A DNA stretch of 64,000 nucleotides. Source: Buttiauxella gaviniae. GTDB lineage: Bacteria > Pseudomonadota > Gammaproteobacteria > Enterobacterales > Enterobacteriaceae. The stretch is taken from assembly GCF_040786275.1 (NCBI RefSeq), contig NZ_JBFMVT010000002.1:2542001-2606000 (forward strand), in the 5' to 3' direction. Below the pieces are notes generated by a model. It ran no database searches. It worked only from the letters and a program-made list of their open reading frames with translations, and had not been told where the DNA came from. Below, piece after piece: positions 1-8,224 of this stretch. The translations under genes were made by a program, and so were the position numbers. The stretch's first letter is position 1; every line of letters begins with the position of its first letter.

Positions 1-725
1 TCATGATCGGCTTCAACGGCGTGAAGCGTGAGAAAACGTCAGACCGCGCGACCTATCCACTGCTGCAGGATGTGAATATCGGCTGGCTGGAAAAAATCCG
101 CCAGGAGAAACCCGTTCAGGTGATGGATAAGATCGTGTCCGAAGGCGAGGTGATTTCTCAGACTATCCGTGTCGGTAAAGGCGGTGATTTCCTGAATCTG
201 GACGCACTGGTTATGGGCGCCGTGAATGAGAAAATCGCGCCGTGGTATCAGGAAGATACGGAGCTTGTGGTTATCGTCGGGCGCCAGTTACTGGCGGATA
301 AATATTTCCCGATCGTCAACCGTGACCAGCCAAACAGCGAAGCGCTGGCGGCAGATCTCATCGTCAGCCAGAAGCGTATCGGCAACCTCCCGGCCGTTCG
401 TGCGCCGTTCTTCCCGGCGAATGCCATGCTGATCACCCGCCTGGATAACCTGTCTATTTACTGGCAATCAGGCTCCCGCCGCCGTTCGGTCATCGACAAT
501 CCTAAGCGTGACCGCGTGGAGAACTTCGAGTCCGTTAACGAGGCGTATGTTGTCGAAGATTACGACGGCGTTTGCCTGGTTGAGAACATCGAACTGTTGC
601 CCGTGCAGGCAGATGGCAATGCCAGCCCAGCGCTGACAACTGAAACCATCCAGGAAATCGTCACGGCAGCGGTGAAAGGCGCGCTTGATGCGCAGGCAGC
701 TGGCGGTGCTGGCGCCGGAGCGTGA
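1..725 (+). CDS. N: Major capsid protein gpN, 5' end outside window
   Basis: The last 240 residues of a P2 gpN-type major capsid protein, which forms the icosahedral shell and is cleaved on maturation. The frame is open to the window edge. The P2 protein is about 357 residues, so roughly the first 120-140 are missing. Stretches such as WYQEDTELVVIVGRQLLADKY and ISQ/VSQKRIGNLPAVR match the P2 family closely. The C-terminal end carries an Ala/Gly-rich tail (AAGGAGAGA) that P2 gpN lacks. The gene is followed after 3 bases by the terminase subunit M, as in P2. Confidence 0.93.
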   Translation, partial: MIGFNGVKREKTSDRATYPLLQDVNIGWLEKIRQEKPVQVMDKIVSEGEVISQTIRVGKGGDFLNLDALVMGAVNEKIAPWYQEDTELVVIVGRQLLADKYFPIVNRDQPNSEALAADLIVSQKRIGNLPAVRAPFFPANAMLITRLDNLSIYWQSGSRRRSVIDNPKRDRVENFESVNEAYVVEDYDGVCLVENIELLPVQADGNASPALTTETIQEIVTAAVKGALDAQAAGGAGAGA

Positions 726-728
726 TAA

Positions 729-1382
729 ATGAATCCGTTCCGTGCTCACACTCAGTATGTACAGGCACAGGATGCCGCCCGGCAGGGCGGCAGTAATGCC
801 AGCCTGACGGGCTACAACCAGATGCTGTTACAGCTGACAGAACACCGCAGGCGCCTTAAAACCGTCCAGTCAAATGAGCGCAAGGCTCAGCTCAAACGTG
901 AGTTTCTTCCCGCTTATGCCTCATGGATTGCCGGTTTACTGGATGCTGACGCGTCAGGCCAGGACGACGTGGCGATGTACGTCATGATCTGGCGCATTGA
1001 TGCCGGAGACTATACCGGCGCGCTGGACATTGCCCGTCATGCCATTAAACACGGCTGGGTCCTGCCGCAGCGATTCAACCGGACCTGCGGGACCGCTGTT
1101 GCGGAAGAGTTTGCCGACGCGGCAATGCGCGCTTTTTCTGCCGGTGAATCATTCAGTGCCGCCATTCTTACCCAGGTGCTCGATATCGTTGAAGGTCAGG
1201 ATATGCCGGATCAGTCCCGCGCCCGACTTCATAAGGCGATGGGCTACGCGCTGCGGGATAACGATCAGGCAGTGGCGGCACTTAACCATCTGAAGCGTGC
1301 CCTGCAGCTGGATAACAGTTCTGGCGTCAAAACCGAAATCAACAAGCTTGAAAGCCGATTGCGACAGGCAATGTCGGCTTAA
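729..1382 (+). CDS. M: Terminase endonuclease (small) subunit gpM
   Basis: A 217-residue protein of the P2 gpM family, the endonuclease subunit that works with the ATPase gpP to cut cos ends and package DNA. It begins MNPFRAHTQYVQAQ, as P2-like gpM proteins do, and lies directly after N, the conserved place. P2 gpM is about 247 residues, so this one is somewhat short. The C-terminal part (LHKAMGYALRDNDQAVAALNHL) resembles a TPR-like helical pair. It is translated from an ATG three bases after the N stop. Confidence 0.9.
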   Translation: MNPFRAHTQYVQAQDAARQGGSNASLTGYNQMLLQLTEHRRRLKTVQSNERKAQLKREFLPAYASWIAGLLDADASGQDDVAMYVMIWRIDAGDYTGALDIARHAIKHGWVLPQRFNRTCGTAVAEEFADAAMRAFSAGESFSAAILTQVLDIVEGQDMPDQSRARLHKAMGYALRDNDQAVAALNHLKRALQLDNSSGVKTEINKLESRLRQAMSA

Positions 1383-1480
1383 CGAATCGTGCCAACGCGC
1401 GGGGCGGCACGGGGTGGCGACAGGCTTTATGCCGCGTCAAAACCCCGTCCACCGCCCAACTATTTGGGAGTGCCAGAAAT

Positions 1481-1948
1481 ATGCAATTCGTTTCGCCGGA
1501 ACAGGCCGGGGAAAGTACCCAGGACGTTATTAAAAACACCAGTTTCTGGCCTGATGTCAGGGTTTCAGAGTTCCGCCGTGATATGCGCATGGATGGGAGT
1601 GTCACCGATCCGCGCCTGCGTCTGGCGTTGCTGACAGCGATTGCTGAAGTTAACGCCGATCTTTATGAGTTCCGCGAGAAACAACGGGCGCAGGGGTATG
1701 CGCGCCTGGCCGACGTCCCTGCAGATGTGATCGACGGCGAAAGCCAGCGGCTCATGCTGTATCGCCGTGCGGTGTTTTGCTGGGCAAAAGCAAACCTGGT
1801 TGAGCGCTATCGCGATTTTGACGCAACCGGCGACGGAAGCAAGAAAGCTGAAGATATCGAAACAACCTTAGGCGAGCTGTGGCGCGATGTGCGCTGGGCT
1901 GAGTCCCGCCTGCGCGATATGCCGCATATGACGGTGGAGCTGATTTGA
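1481..1948 (+). CDS. L: Head completion/stabilisation protein gpL
   Basis: A 155-residue protein of the P2 gpL family, which completes filled heads. The central block (RLADVPADVIDGES, ERYRDFDATGDGSKKAEDIE, LWRDVRWAESR) is the family signature. It is separated from M by 98 bp holding a GC-rich inverted repeat (GGGCGG...CCGCCC at about 1401-1468) that may fold in the mRNA. The stop codon overlaps the start of X in TGATG. Confidence 0.88.
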   Translation: MQFVSPEQAGESTQDVIKNTSFWPDVRVSEFRRDMRMDGSVTDPRLRLALLTAIAEVNADLYEFREKQRAQGYARLADVPADVIDGESQRLMLYRRAVFCWAKANLVERYRDFDATGDGSKKAEDIETTLGELWRDVRWAESRLRDMPHMTVELI

Positions 1949-2151
1949 TGAAAGTGCGTGCGCATCAGTATGACACGGTGGACGCACTCTGCTGGCGCTA
2001 TTACGGGCGCACGCAGGGAGTCACTGAACAGGTGCTGCAGGCGAATCCGGGGCTGGCTGAATATGGCCCCTTTTTACCGCACGGGCTGCAGGTGGAGCTG
2101 CCGGACATTACGGCGTCAACCACTGCGCAGACTGTCCAGTTATGGGACTGA
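1948..2151 (+). CDS. X: Tail protein gpX (LysM-like)
   Basis: A 67-residue protein of the P2 gpX family, needed for tail assembly. The motif YDTVDALCWRYYGRT...VLQANPGLA...LPHGLQVELP is the LysM-like fold typical of gpX. The ATG at 1948 overlaps the L stop codon (TGATG), which indicates translational coupling. An in-frame TTG one codon upstream is not needed. Confidence 0.9.
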   Translation: MKVRAHQYDTVDALCWRYYGRTQGVTEQVLQANPGLAEYGPFLPHGLQVELPDITASTTAQTVQLWD

Positions 2152-2154
2152 ACT

Positions 2155-2370
2155 ATGACGCTTGAACGAATCAGCGCCTTTATCACTTACTGCGTTGCCC
2201 TGCTTCTGGCATGGCTCGGCGATTTGTCTCTTAAAGATGTGTCGACCATCACCGGTCTTGCGCTGGGGATTATTACTGCAGCGGTGACCTGTTATTTACG
2301 CTGGAAAGCCTACCAGCTGCTGCGGGACGGCAGAATATCCAGGGGGGAATATGAGTCCTTCAATCGTTAA
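2155..2370 (+). CDS. Phage holin, small two-helix type
   Basis: A 71-residue membrane protein with two hydrophobic segments (residues about 6-22 and 29-49) and a basic C-terminal tail. Its place between X and the endolysin, and its 20-bp overlap with the endolysin start, mark it as the holin that times lysis. It does not resemble P2 gpY (93 residues) and looks like the short holins of other temperate enterobacterial phages paired with SAR endolysins. With such endolysins a pinholin would suffice, but the pore size cannot be judged from sequence. Confidence 0.78.
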   Translation: MTLERISAFITYCVALLLAWLGDLSLKDVSTITGLALGIITAAVTCYLRWKAYQLLRDGRISRGEYESFNR

Positions 2371-2866
2371 GCGTTGCCTGGTCGGCGCGGTGCTGGCGAT
2401 TGCCGCCACGCTGCCGGGCTTTCAGTCGCTTCATACCTCCGTCGAGGGGCTGAAACTGATTGCTGATTTCGAAGGGTGTCGCCTCCAGCCATACCAGTGC
2501 AGCGCCGGGGTATGGACTGACGGGATTGGCAATACGTCCGGGGTAGTACCGGGCAAAACCATAACGGAGCGACAGGCCGCGCAGGGGCTGATTAATAACG
2601 TGTTGCTGACGGAAAAAAGGATTGAAGCCTGCCTGCAGGTTAAGCCACCTCAGCATGTTTACGATGCCCTGATCAGTATCGGTTTTAATGTCGGAACGGG
2701 GGCCATCTGCCGGTCAACAATGGTTTCTTACATCAATCGCCAGCAATGGTGGCAGGCGTGCAACCAGCTCCCCCGCTGGATTTATGTAAATGGTCAACGG
2801 AATAAAGGGCTGGAAAACAGGCGCGCCCGTGAGCTTGCCTGGTGTCTTAAAGGGGCAGGGGCATGA
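2351..2866 (+). CDS. SAR endolysin, GH24 lysozyme with P1 Lyz-type cysteines
   Basis: A 171-residue T4-type lysozyme. The N-terminus is a weakly hydrophobic, Ala/Gly/Leu-rich signal-arrest-release (SAR) segment (about residues 9-24), so the enzyme would be exported by Sec and held inactive in the membrane until holin action. The catalytic triad positions are Glu41, Cys50 and Thr56 (T4: Glu11, Asp20, Thr26). Cysteines at 9, 43 and 50 fall where phage P1 Lyz has Cys13, Cys44 and Cys51, which regulate that enzyme by disulfide exchange. It replaces the P2 K lysozyme. A strong GGGGGG Shine-Dalgarno run lies just upstream, inside the holin gene. Confidence 0.92.
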   Translation: MSPSIVKRCLVGAVLAIAATLPGFQSLHTSVEGLKLIADFEGCRLQPYQCSAGVWTDGIGNTSGVVPGKTITERQAAQGLINNVLLTEKRIEACLQVKPPQHVYDALISIGFNVGTGAICRSTMVSYINRQQWWQACNQLPRWIYVNGQRNKGLENRRARELAWCLKGAGA

Positions 2867-3291
2867 CGCGCGCGCTGGCGGTGATCCTGGCTCTGGTGCT
2901 GGCATTGCTGGGCTGGCAGTCATGGCGGCTTAACAATGCCGGTCACACCATCGGGACGCAGGCTGAGGCGCTTAAAAAGAACAAGCAGGAGCTGGCGAAG
3001 AAAAACAGCCAGCTCATCAGCCTGTCCATTCTTACCGAAACCAACAGCCGGGCGCAGATGCAACTTTATGCTGCAGCGGAGGAGACTTCCTCGCTGTTGC
3101 GGAGTCGCCAGCGCCGGATCGAGGAGCTAAAACGTGAAAACGAGGATTTACGCCGCTGGGCTGACACTCCTTTGCCTGCTGACATTATCCGGCTGCGGGA
3201 GCGCCCGGCCCTCGCCGGAGGTGCAGCTTACCGTGAGTGGTTGTCCAAAAGTGACGCAATGCCGCCTGGACAGGTCAGCGCCGCGCAGTAA
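2863..3291 (+). CDS. lysB: Inner-membrane spanin subunit (LysB/Rz-like)
   Basis: A 142-residue protein with one N-terminal transmembrane segment (residues 4-17) followed by a long coiled coil (about 35-100), the form of an i-spanin. With the outer-membrane partner it fuses inner and outer membrane in the last step of lysis. Its start overlaps the endolysin stop by 4 bases, and the partner gene begins inside it in another frame, as in P2 lysB/lysC. Confidence 0.85.
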   Translation: MTRALAVILALVLALLGWQSWRLNNAGHTIGTQAEALKKNKQELAKKNSQLISLSILTETNSRAQMQLYAAAEETSSLLRSRQRRIEELKRENEDLRRWADTPLPADIIRLRERPALAGGAAYREWLSKSDAMPPGQVSAAQ

Positions 3292-3424
3292 TGGGGATTT
3301 GAACCAGGTGCTGGATGAGACTGAGGCCGCCTGGGCAGTATGTGCCGACAAAGTGGACACGATCATAGCGTGTCAGGAGCGAGACAGTGAACAAGCCGCA
3401 GTCCTTACGCAACGCCCTGAATAA
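3134..3424 (+). CDS. lysC: Outer-membrane spanin lipoprotein (LysC/Rz1-like), nested in lysB
   Basis: A 96-residue lipoprotein, read in a different frame from lysB and extending 133 bp past it. Signal peptide with lipobox LTLSGC (Cys21 the likely acylated residue), then a Pro/Ser stretch typical of Rz1-like o-spanins. The start is a GTG at 3134 inside lysB. Its 3' end also overlaps the start of gene R (3387), so three genes overlap in about 300 bp. Confidence 0.85.
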   Translation: MKTRIYAAGLTLLCLLTLSGCGSARPSPEVQLTVSGCPKVTQCRLDRSAPRSNGDLNQVLDETEAAWAVCADKVDTIIACQERDSEQAAVLTQRPE

Positions 3425-3818
3425 ATCGGTGGCGTATGTCCGTGACAATCCGGACAAACTGCACCTTTTTGTTGATAACGGTTCGCTGGTCGCAACCGGC
3501 GCCCGTTCAATGTCATGGGAATATCGCTACACCCTGAATGTGGTGATTGAAGACTTTAGCGGCAACCAGAATTTAGTGATGGCGCCCGTATTGCTCTGGT
3601 TAATGACCAATCAACCGGACGCTATCAACAACCCGGAGCTGCGCGAAAAACTTTTTACCTTTGACGTCGATATCCTGAGCAACGATCTGTGTGATATCAG
3701 CCTCAATCTGCAGCTCACGGAGCGCGTGATTGTCAGCACAGACGGCACCGTATCGAGCGTTGAAGCGGTGCCGGAACCCGACGTACCCGAAGAAATGTGG
3801 ACGGTGAAACGTGGATGA
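3387..3818 (+). CDS. R: Tail completion protein gpR
   Basis: A 143-residue protein of the P2 gpR family, needed to finish tails and join them to heads. It begins MNKPQSLRNAL from a GTG start inside lysC. The central YRYTLNVVIEDFSGNQNLVMAPVLLWL and FDVDILSN blocks are typical. It overlaps the following S gene by 8 bases. Confidence 0.9.
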   Translation: MNKPQSLRNALNKSVAYVRDNPDKLHLFVDNGSLVATGARSMSWEYRYTLNVVIEDFSGNQNLVMAPVLLWLMTNQPDAINNPELREKLFTFDVDILSNDLCDISLNLQLTERVIVSTDGTVSSVEAVPEPDVPEEMWTVKRG

Positions 3819-4257
3819 CCTGCAGAGGGTGGATGACTGGCTGGCGGCCCTGCTGGCGAATCTGGAACCGGCAGCCCGCAACCGTATGATGCGACAGCTG
3901 GCGCAGGAGCTGCGCCGGTCGCAACAGCAAAATATCAGGCTGCAGCGCAATCCAGACGGCACCACCTTTGAGCCGCGCCGGGTGACGGCCAGAAGTAAAA
4001 AGGGGCGCATCAAGCGCCAGATGTTCGCCAAATTGCGCACCACTAAATACCTGAAAACCGCAGCCACTGCGAACTCTGCCAGCGTGCAGTTTGATGGGAA
4101 AGTCCAGCGCATCGCCCGTGTTCACCATTATGGTCTGCGTGATCGAGTCAGACGCAACGGCCCGGAGGCCCGGTACCCGGCACGCCGTCTTTTGGGCGTG
4201 AATGATGAGGTAGAAACCATCACCCGTGACACGCTGTTGCGCTGGCTGTCGGAGTGA
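3811..4257 (+). CDS. S: Tail completion protein gpS
   Basis: A 148-residue protein of the P2 gpS / virion morphogenesis family, the last gene of the capsid-lysis transcription unit. It has the family blocks RNPDGTTFEPRR, MFAKLRTTKYLK and RVHHYGLRDRV...YPARRLLG. Start is GTG at 3811, overlapping R. Behind it lies a 68-bp gap with an Ogr-type late promoter. Confidence 0.9.
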   Translation: MDDLQRVDDWLAALLANLEPAARNRMMRQLAQELRRSQQQNIRLQRNPDGTTFEPRRVTARSKKGRIKRQMFAKLRTTKYLKTAATANSASVQFDGKVQRIARVHHYGLRDRVRRNGPEARYPARRLLGVNDEVETITRDTLLRWLSE

Positions 4258-4261
4258 AATT

Positions 4262-4279
4262 TGTGTCACGGACGGCACA
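4262..4279 (+). promoter_or_regulatory. Ogr activator site of the V late promoter (PV)
   Basis: TGT (4262-4264), 12 bases, ACA (4277-4279), within the wider inverted repeat TTGTG/CACAA. TGT-N12-ACA is the Ogr/Delta recognition pattern of P2-family late promoters, centred about 55 bp upstream of the start of transcription. The position between S and V is that of P2 PV. Confidence 0.8.
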
Positions 4280-4325
4280 AAACCCAACGCTGCCTCCCTT
4301 TTCCCTCTGATGGCAACCTTTCGTT

Positions 4326-4904
4326 ATGAACGCACAACTAACCGAAATCATGCGCCTTATCACCAACCTGATCCGCACCGGCACCGTAACTGAAGTGGAC
4401 CGGGAAAACTGGCTATGCCGGGTGAAAGTGGGCGAGCTTGAAACCAACTGGATTAACTGGCTGACACTGCGCGCAGGTGGTGCCCGTACATGGTGGTGCC
4501 CGTCGCCGGATGAGCAGGTGGTGGTGCTGAGTATGGGCGGCAATCTGGAAACCGCTTTTGCCTTACCTGCGATCTATTCCAACCAGTTCGCCCCGCCGTC
4601 GGACTCTGTGGACGGCTGCGTAACGGAATACCCGGACGGTGGCTGGTTTGAATATGAACCCGCGACCGGCCGCTGGCATGTGCGGGGCATCAAATCCATG
4701 GTGATCGAAGCTGCAGATAACGTAACCCTGAAAACGGGGGAATTTGTGGTGGAAGCAAGCAACACGCGCATAAACAGCGAAGTGGTGATCAATGGTGGCG
4801 TCACCCAGGGCGGCGGCGCCATGAGTTCTAACGGGATCGTAGTCGATAAACACGGTCATACCGGCGTTAAATCCGGCGGTGATACATCGGGAGGTCCGGT
4901 ATGA
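4326..4904 (+). CDS. V: Baseplate spike protein gpV
   Basis: A 192-residue membrane-piercing spike of the P2 gpV family. N-terminal OB-fold part (IRTGTVTEVD...CRVKVG...WLTLRAGGARTWWCPSPDEQVVVL), then a beta-helical stalk and a C-terminal tip with the HxH motif HGHTG, which in P2 gpV binds iron. First gene of the V-W-J-I-H operon. No Shine-Dalgarno sequence is visible before the ATG, and the predicted transcript start falls at or next to it (see findings). The start fits the length of P2 gpV. Confidence 0.92.
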   Translation: MNAQLTEIMRLITNLIRTGTVTEVDRENWLCRVKVGELETNWINWLTLRAGGARTWWCPSPDEQVVVLSMGGNLETAFALPAIYSNQFAPPSDSVDGCVTEYPDGGWFEYEPATGRWHVRGIKSMVIEAADNVTLKTGEFVVEASNTRINSEVVINGGVTQGGGAMSSNGIVVDKHGHTGVKSGGDTSGGPV

Positions 4905-5260
4905 CGCTGTATATCGGCATGAGTCAGGGCAACGGCAGGGCCATTACCGACACTGACCACCTGCGCCAGTCGGTCCGGGATATTCTGCTGACCCCGCAGG
5001 GGAGCCGCATTGCCCGGCGGGAATACGGCTCGCTTCTGTCTGAACTGATAGACCAGCCGCAGAACCCGGCGCTGCGCCTGCAGGTTATGTCTGCGGTCTA
5101 TGTGGCTCTGAGTCGCTGGGAGCCACGGCTTACCCTGGATTCCATCACCATAAACAGCAGTTTTGATGGTTCGATGGTGGTTGAGCTTACCGGGCAGCGT
5201 GATAACGGCGCGCCTGTTTCTCTTTCGGTATCAACAGGAGCAGACAATGGCAGTCATTGA
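4901..5260 (+). CDS. W: Baseplate wedge protein gpW (gp25-like)
   Basis: A 119-residue gp25/GPW family protein, a wedge component of the contractile-tail baseplate. It has the family motif LLTPQGSRIARREYGS and SLLSELIDQP. It overlaps V by 4 bases (ATGA) and the start of J by 14 bases. Confidence 0.92.
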   Translation: MTLYIGMSQGNGRAITDTDHLRQSVRDILLTPQGSRIARREYGSLLSELIDQPQNPALRLQVMSAVYVALSRWEPRLTLDSITINSSFDGSMVVELTGQRDNGAPVSLSVSTGADNGSH

Positions 5261-6155
5261 CCTTTCCCAGCTGCCCGCCCCGCAGATAGTGGATGTGCCG
5301 GATTTTGAAATGCTGCTAAACGAACGGAAAGCCGCGTTTATGGCCCTTTATCCGGCAGACGAGCAGGACGCGGTAAGGCGCACGCTTGAGCTGGAGTCTG
5401 AACCCGTGACCAAGCTCCTGCAGGAAAATGCGTATCGTGAAATCCTTCTGCGCAAGCGCATTAACGAGGCGGCGCAGGCGGTCATGGTGGCTTATGCCAT
5501 TGGCGGCGATCTCGATCAGATGGCAGCCAACTACAACGTGAAGCGGCTGACGGTTACACCTGCGGATAACGACGCGGTGCCGCCGGTCGCAGCGGTAATG
5601 GAAAGTGATGAGGCGCTGCGCCTGCGTGTTCCAGCAGCATTTGAGGGGCTGTCCGTGGCGGGGCCGACGGCGGCCTACGAGTTTCACGCTAAAAGCGCTG
5701 ACGGGCGAGTGGCTGACGCCAGCGCAACCAGCCCGTCACCGGCGGAGGTGGTGCTTACCGTGCTGAGCCGTGAGGGCGACGGAACGGCAGCGGCGGATCT
5801 GCTGGCAGTGGTTGAACAGGCGCTTAACAGTGAGAACGTGCGGCCGGTTGCTGACCGTCTGACGGTGCGCAGCGCTGAAATTATTCCGTACAGCGTGGAT
5901 GCGACGATCTTTCTTTACCCGGGGCCAGAAGCTGAGCCGGTGATGGAGGCGGCAAAAGCCAGCCTGCAGAAATATATCGCCAGCCAGACGAGGCTGGGGC
6001 GTGATATTCGCCGCAGTGCTATTTATGCCGCGCTGCATGTTGAAGGTGTGCAGCGTGTTGAGCTGGCCTCGCCGCTCGCTGATGTGGTGCTGGATAAGAC
6101 ACAAGCCGCTTCATGTACGGAATGGAGCGTAACCAACGGGGGAACGGATGAATAG
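5247..6155 (+). CDS. J: Baseplate assembly protein gpJ
   Basis: A 302-residue protein of the P2 gpJ family, which forms the baseplate edge. The start at 5247 (MAVIDLSQLPAPQ) is chosen because it matches P2 gpJ and has an AGGAG Shine-Dalgarno at 5236-5240. The blocks SADGRVADASATSPSPAEV, YPGPEAEPV and RLGRDIRRSAIYAALHVEG are conserved. It overlaps I by 8 bases. Confidence 0.93.
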   Translation: MAVIDLSQLPAPQIVDVPDFEMLLNERKAAFMALYPADEQDAVRRTLELESEPVTKLLQENAYREILLRKRINEAAQAVMVAYAIGGDLDQMAANYNVKRLTVTPADNDAVPPVAAVMESDEALRLRVPAAFEGLSVAGPTAAYEFHAKSADGRVADASATSPSPAEVVLTVLSREGDGTAAADLLAVVEQALNSENVRPVADRLTVRSAEIIPYSVDATIFLYPGPEAEPVMEAAKASLQKYIASQTRLGRDIRRSAIYAALHVEGVQRVELASPLADVVLDKTQAASCTEWSVTNGGTDE

Positions 6156-6753
6156 CCTGCTTCCTCCTGGTTCATCGGCGCTGGAGCGCCGACTTGCTCA
6201 GACCTGCAGCGGAATTTCCGATCTGCAGGTGCCGCTGCGGGATTTATGGAACCCGGCAACATGCCCGGTCAAGTTTCTGCCGTATCTGGCGTGGGCCTTT
6301 TCGGTTGATCGCTGGGACGAAGGATGGGCGGAGAGCGTGAAGCGCCGTGTGGTGCAGGATGCGTTCTATATCCATCAGCACAAAGGCACAACCAGCGCTG
6401 TGCGGCGTGTGGTGGAGCCGTTCGGCTTTCTGATCCGCATCATTGAATGGTGGCAGACCGGCGAGGCGCCGGGCACGTTTCGCCTGGATATCGGGGTGCA
6501 GGACCAGGGCATAACAGAGGAAACCTATCTGGAGCTGGAGCGCCTGATTGGTGACGCCAAACCCTGCAGTCGGCATCTGATCGGCATGTCCATAAATCTG
6601 CAGACGAGCGGGCCATATTTTGTGGGAGCTGCCACTTACACCGGCGAAGAAATCACGATTTACCCGTATATCAACGAAACAATCATTTCCGGTGGCACTG
6701 CCTACGAGGGCGGCGCCGTCCATGTTATCGACACAATGAGAGTGAACCCATGA
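6148..6753 (+). CDS. I: Tail/baseplate protein gpI
   Basis: A 201-residue protein of the P2 gpI family, a baseplate component that connects to the tail fibres. It begins MNSLLPPGSSALERRLA, and the block LPYLAWAFSVDRWDEGW is diagnostic. It overlaps the fibre gene by 4 bases (ATGA). Confidence 0.92.
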   Translation: MNSLLPPGSSALERRLAQTCSGISDLQVPLRDLWNPATCPVKFLPYLAWAFSVDRWDEGWAESVKRRVVQDAFYIHQHKGTTSAVRRVVEPFGFLIRIIEWWQTGEAPGTFRLDIGVQDQGITEETYLELERLIGDAKPCSRHLIGMSINLQTSGPYFVGAATYTGEEITIYPYINETIISGGTAYEGGAVHVIDTMRVNP

Positions 6754-8222
6754 GCGCAAAATTTTATACCCTGCTGACGGATATTGGCGCGGCGAAACTG
6801 GCAAGCGCTGCCGCGCTCGGTGTGCCGCTGAAAATTACCCAGATGGCGGTGGGGGATGGCGGCGGCGTGCTTCCAACTCCCAGCGCACAACAGACGAAGC
6901 TGGTTTCCGAAAAGCGGCGCGCTGACCTGAACATGCTTTACATCGATCCGCAGAACAGCAGCCAGATTATTGCTGAGCAGGTGATTCCTGAAACTGAGGG
7001 CGGTTGGTGGATTCGTGAAGTTGGGCTGTTCGATGAAACGGGCGCGCTGATCGCAGTGGGGAACTGCCCGGAGAGCTACAAGCCGCAGCTGGCAGAGGGA
7101 AGCGGCCGCACGCAGACAGTGCGCATGGTACTGATTACCAGCAGCACCGATAACATTACGCTGAAAATTGATCCGTCCGTAGTGCTGGCTACCCGAAAAT
7201 ATGTGGATGACAAGGTGCTGGAACTGAAGGTGTATGTGGATGAGCTGATGGCGGCGCATCTTGCTGCAGCTGATCCGCATACGCAGTATGCGCCAAAAGC
7301 CAGCCCGACGTTTACCGGCACCCCAAAAGCCCCGACTGCAGCTGCAGGTAACAATACTACTCAGCTTGCCACAACTGCGTTTGTGCAGGCGGCTCTGATC
7401 GCCCTGGTAAATGGTGCCCCGGCTACGCTGGACACGCTGAAAGAAATTGCTGCGGCTATCAACAACGATCCTAATTTCAGCACCACCATTAATAACGCGC
7501 TTGCACTCAAAGCCCCACTGGCAAGCCCGGCCCTGACCGGAACGCCGACAGCCCCCACGGCTGCGCAGACTGTCAACAATACGCAAATTGCCACTACTGC
7601 TTTCGTAAAATCAGCTCTGGCTGCGCTTGTTGGCTCATCACCTGCGGCGCTTGATACCCTGAACGAGCTGGCGGCGGCGTTAGGAAACGATCCTAACTTT
7701 GCAACCACCATGACAAATGCGCTGGCAGGAAAGCAGCCGCTGGATAGCACGCTAACAACTTTGTCTGGAAAAACCGTTGATGGGATTATCGAATACCTTC
7801 GTTTAGGGGAAGCTGCTAAACGTGATGTTGGGGCTGGAGCAAATCAGATTCCTGATATGGCGGAATTTACTCTCGAAAATAATGTTCCAACAGGGAGCGC
7901 TACAGGTTATATAAAGGTCAGTATTGCGGGGATAAAAATAATTGCAGGAACTGTCAGTATACCGTTCACTAATCCAAATACCGCCCCAGCAGGAACGGCT
8001 GTAACAGGCGTTTTCACATTACCTTCGTCCTTCCCTAATCGTTTGCTCACAGTTGTGGGATGTGGCGGGGACATGGCAAGTCTGAATTCTGGATATTTCT
8101 CGTGTGCTACCAATGGAAATGGCGCTGATGGTCGCTCGAAATTCGCATGGACCTATAGAGCGATTGGTAACAATTTATCCAGCGGTGCTACTTTCGCAAA
8201 TTTCCTCGCAATAGGTATTTAA
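6750..8222 (+). CDS. H: Tail fibre protein gpH
   Basis: A 490-residue tail fibre. The N-terminal part (1-160) is the conserved P2 gpH attachment domain (AVGDGGG, WWIREVGLFDETG, ESYKPQLAEGSGRTQTVRM). Two imperfect repeats follow (about residues 185-250 and 252-325), each with GTP.APTAA...ATTAFV.AAL and ALDTL.E.AAA..NDPNF. The last about 130 residues, after TLSGKTVDGIIEYLRLGEAAKRDVG, differ from P2, are shorter (P2 gpH is 669 residues) and come from visibly AT-richer DNA. They should hold the receptor-binding tip. This tip-swapping is usual for fibre genes. The downstream assembly gene starts 2 bases after the stop. Confidence 0.9.
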   Translation: MSAKFYTLLTDIGAAKLASAAALGVPLKITQMAVGDGGGVLPTPSAQQTKLVSEKRRADLNMLYIDPQNSSQIIAEQVIPETEGGWWIREVGLFDETGALIAVGNCPESYKPQLAEGSGRTQTVRMVLITSSTDNITLKIDPSVVLATRKYVDDKVLELKVYVDELMAAHLAAADPHTQYAPKASPTFTGTPKAPTAAAGNNTTQLATTAFVQAALIALVNGAPATLDTLKEIAAAINNDPNFSTTINNALALKAPLASPALTGTPTAPTAAQTVNNTQIATTAFVKSALAALVGSSPAALDTLNELAAALGNDPNFATTMTNALAGKQPLDSTLTTLSGKTVDGIIEYLRLGEAAKRDVGAGANQIPDMAEFTLENNVPTGSATGYIKVSIAGIKIIAGTVSIPFTNPNTAPAGTAVTGVFTLPSSFPNRLLTVVGCGGDMASLNSGYFSCATNGNGADGRSKFAWTYRAIGNNLSSGATFANFLAIGI

Positions 8223-8224
8223 TC

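Noticed and set aside
6702-7586. 294-codon open frame on the minus strand under the tail fibre gene
   Set aside because: Antisense to gpI and gpH, Arg/His/Cys-rich, with no recognisable motif.
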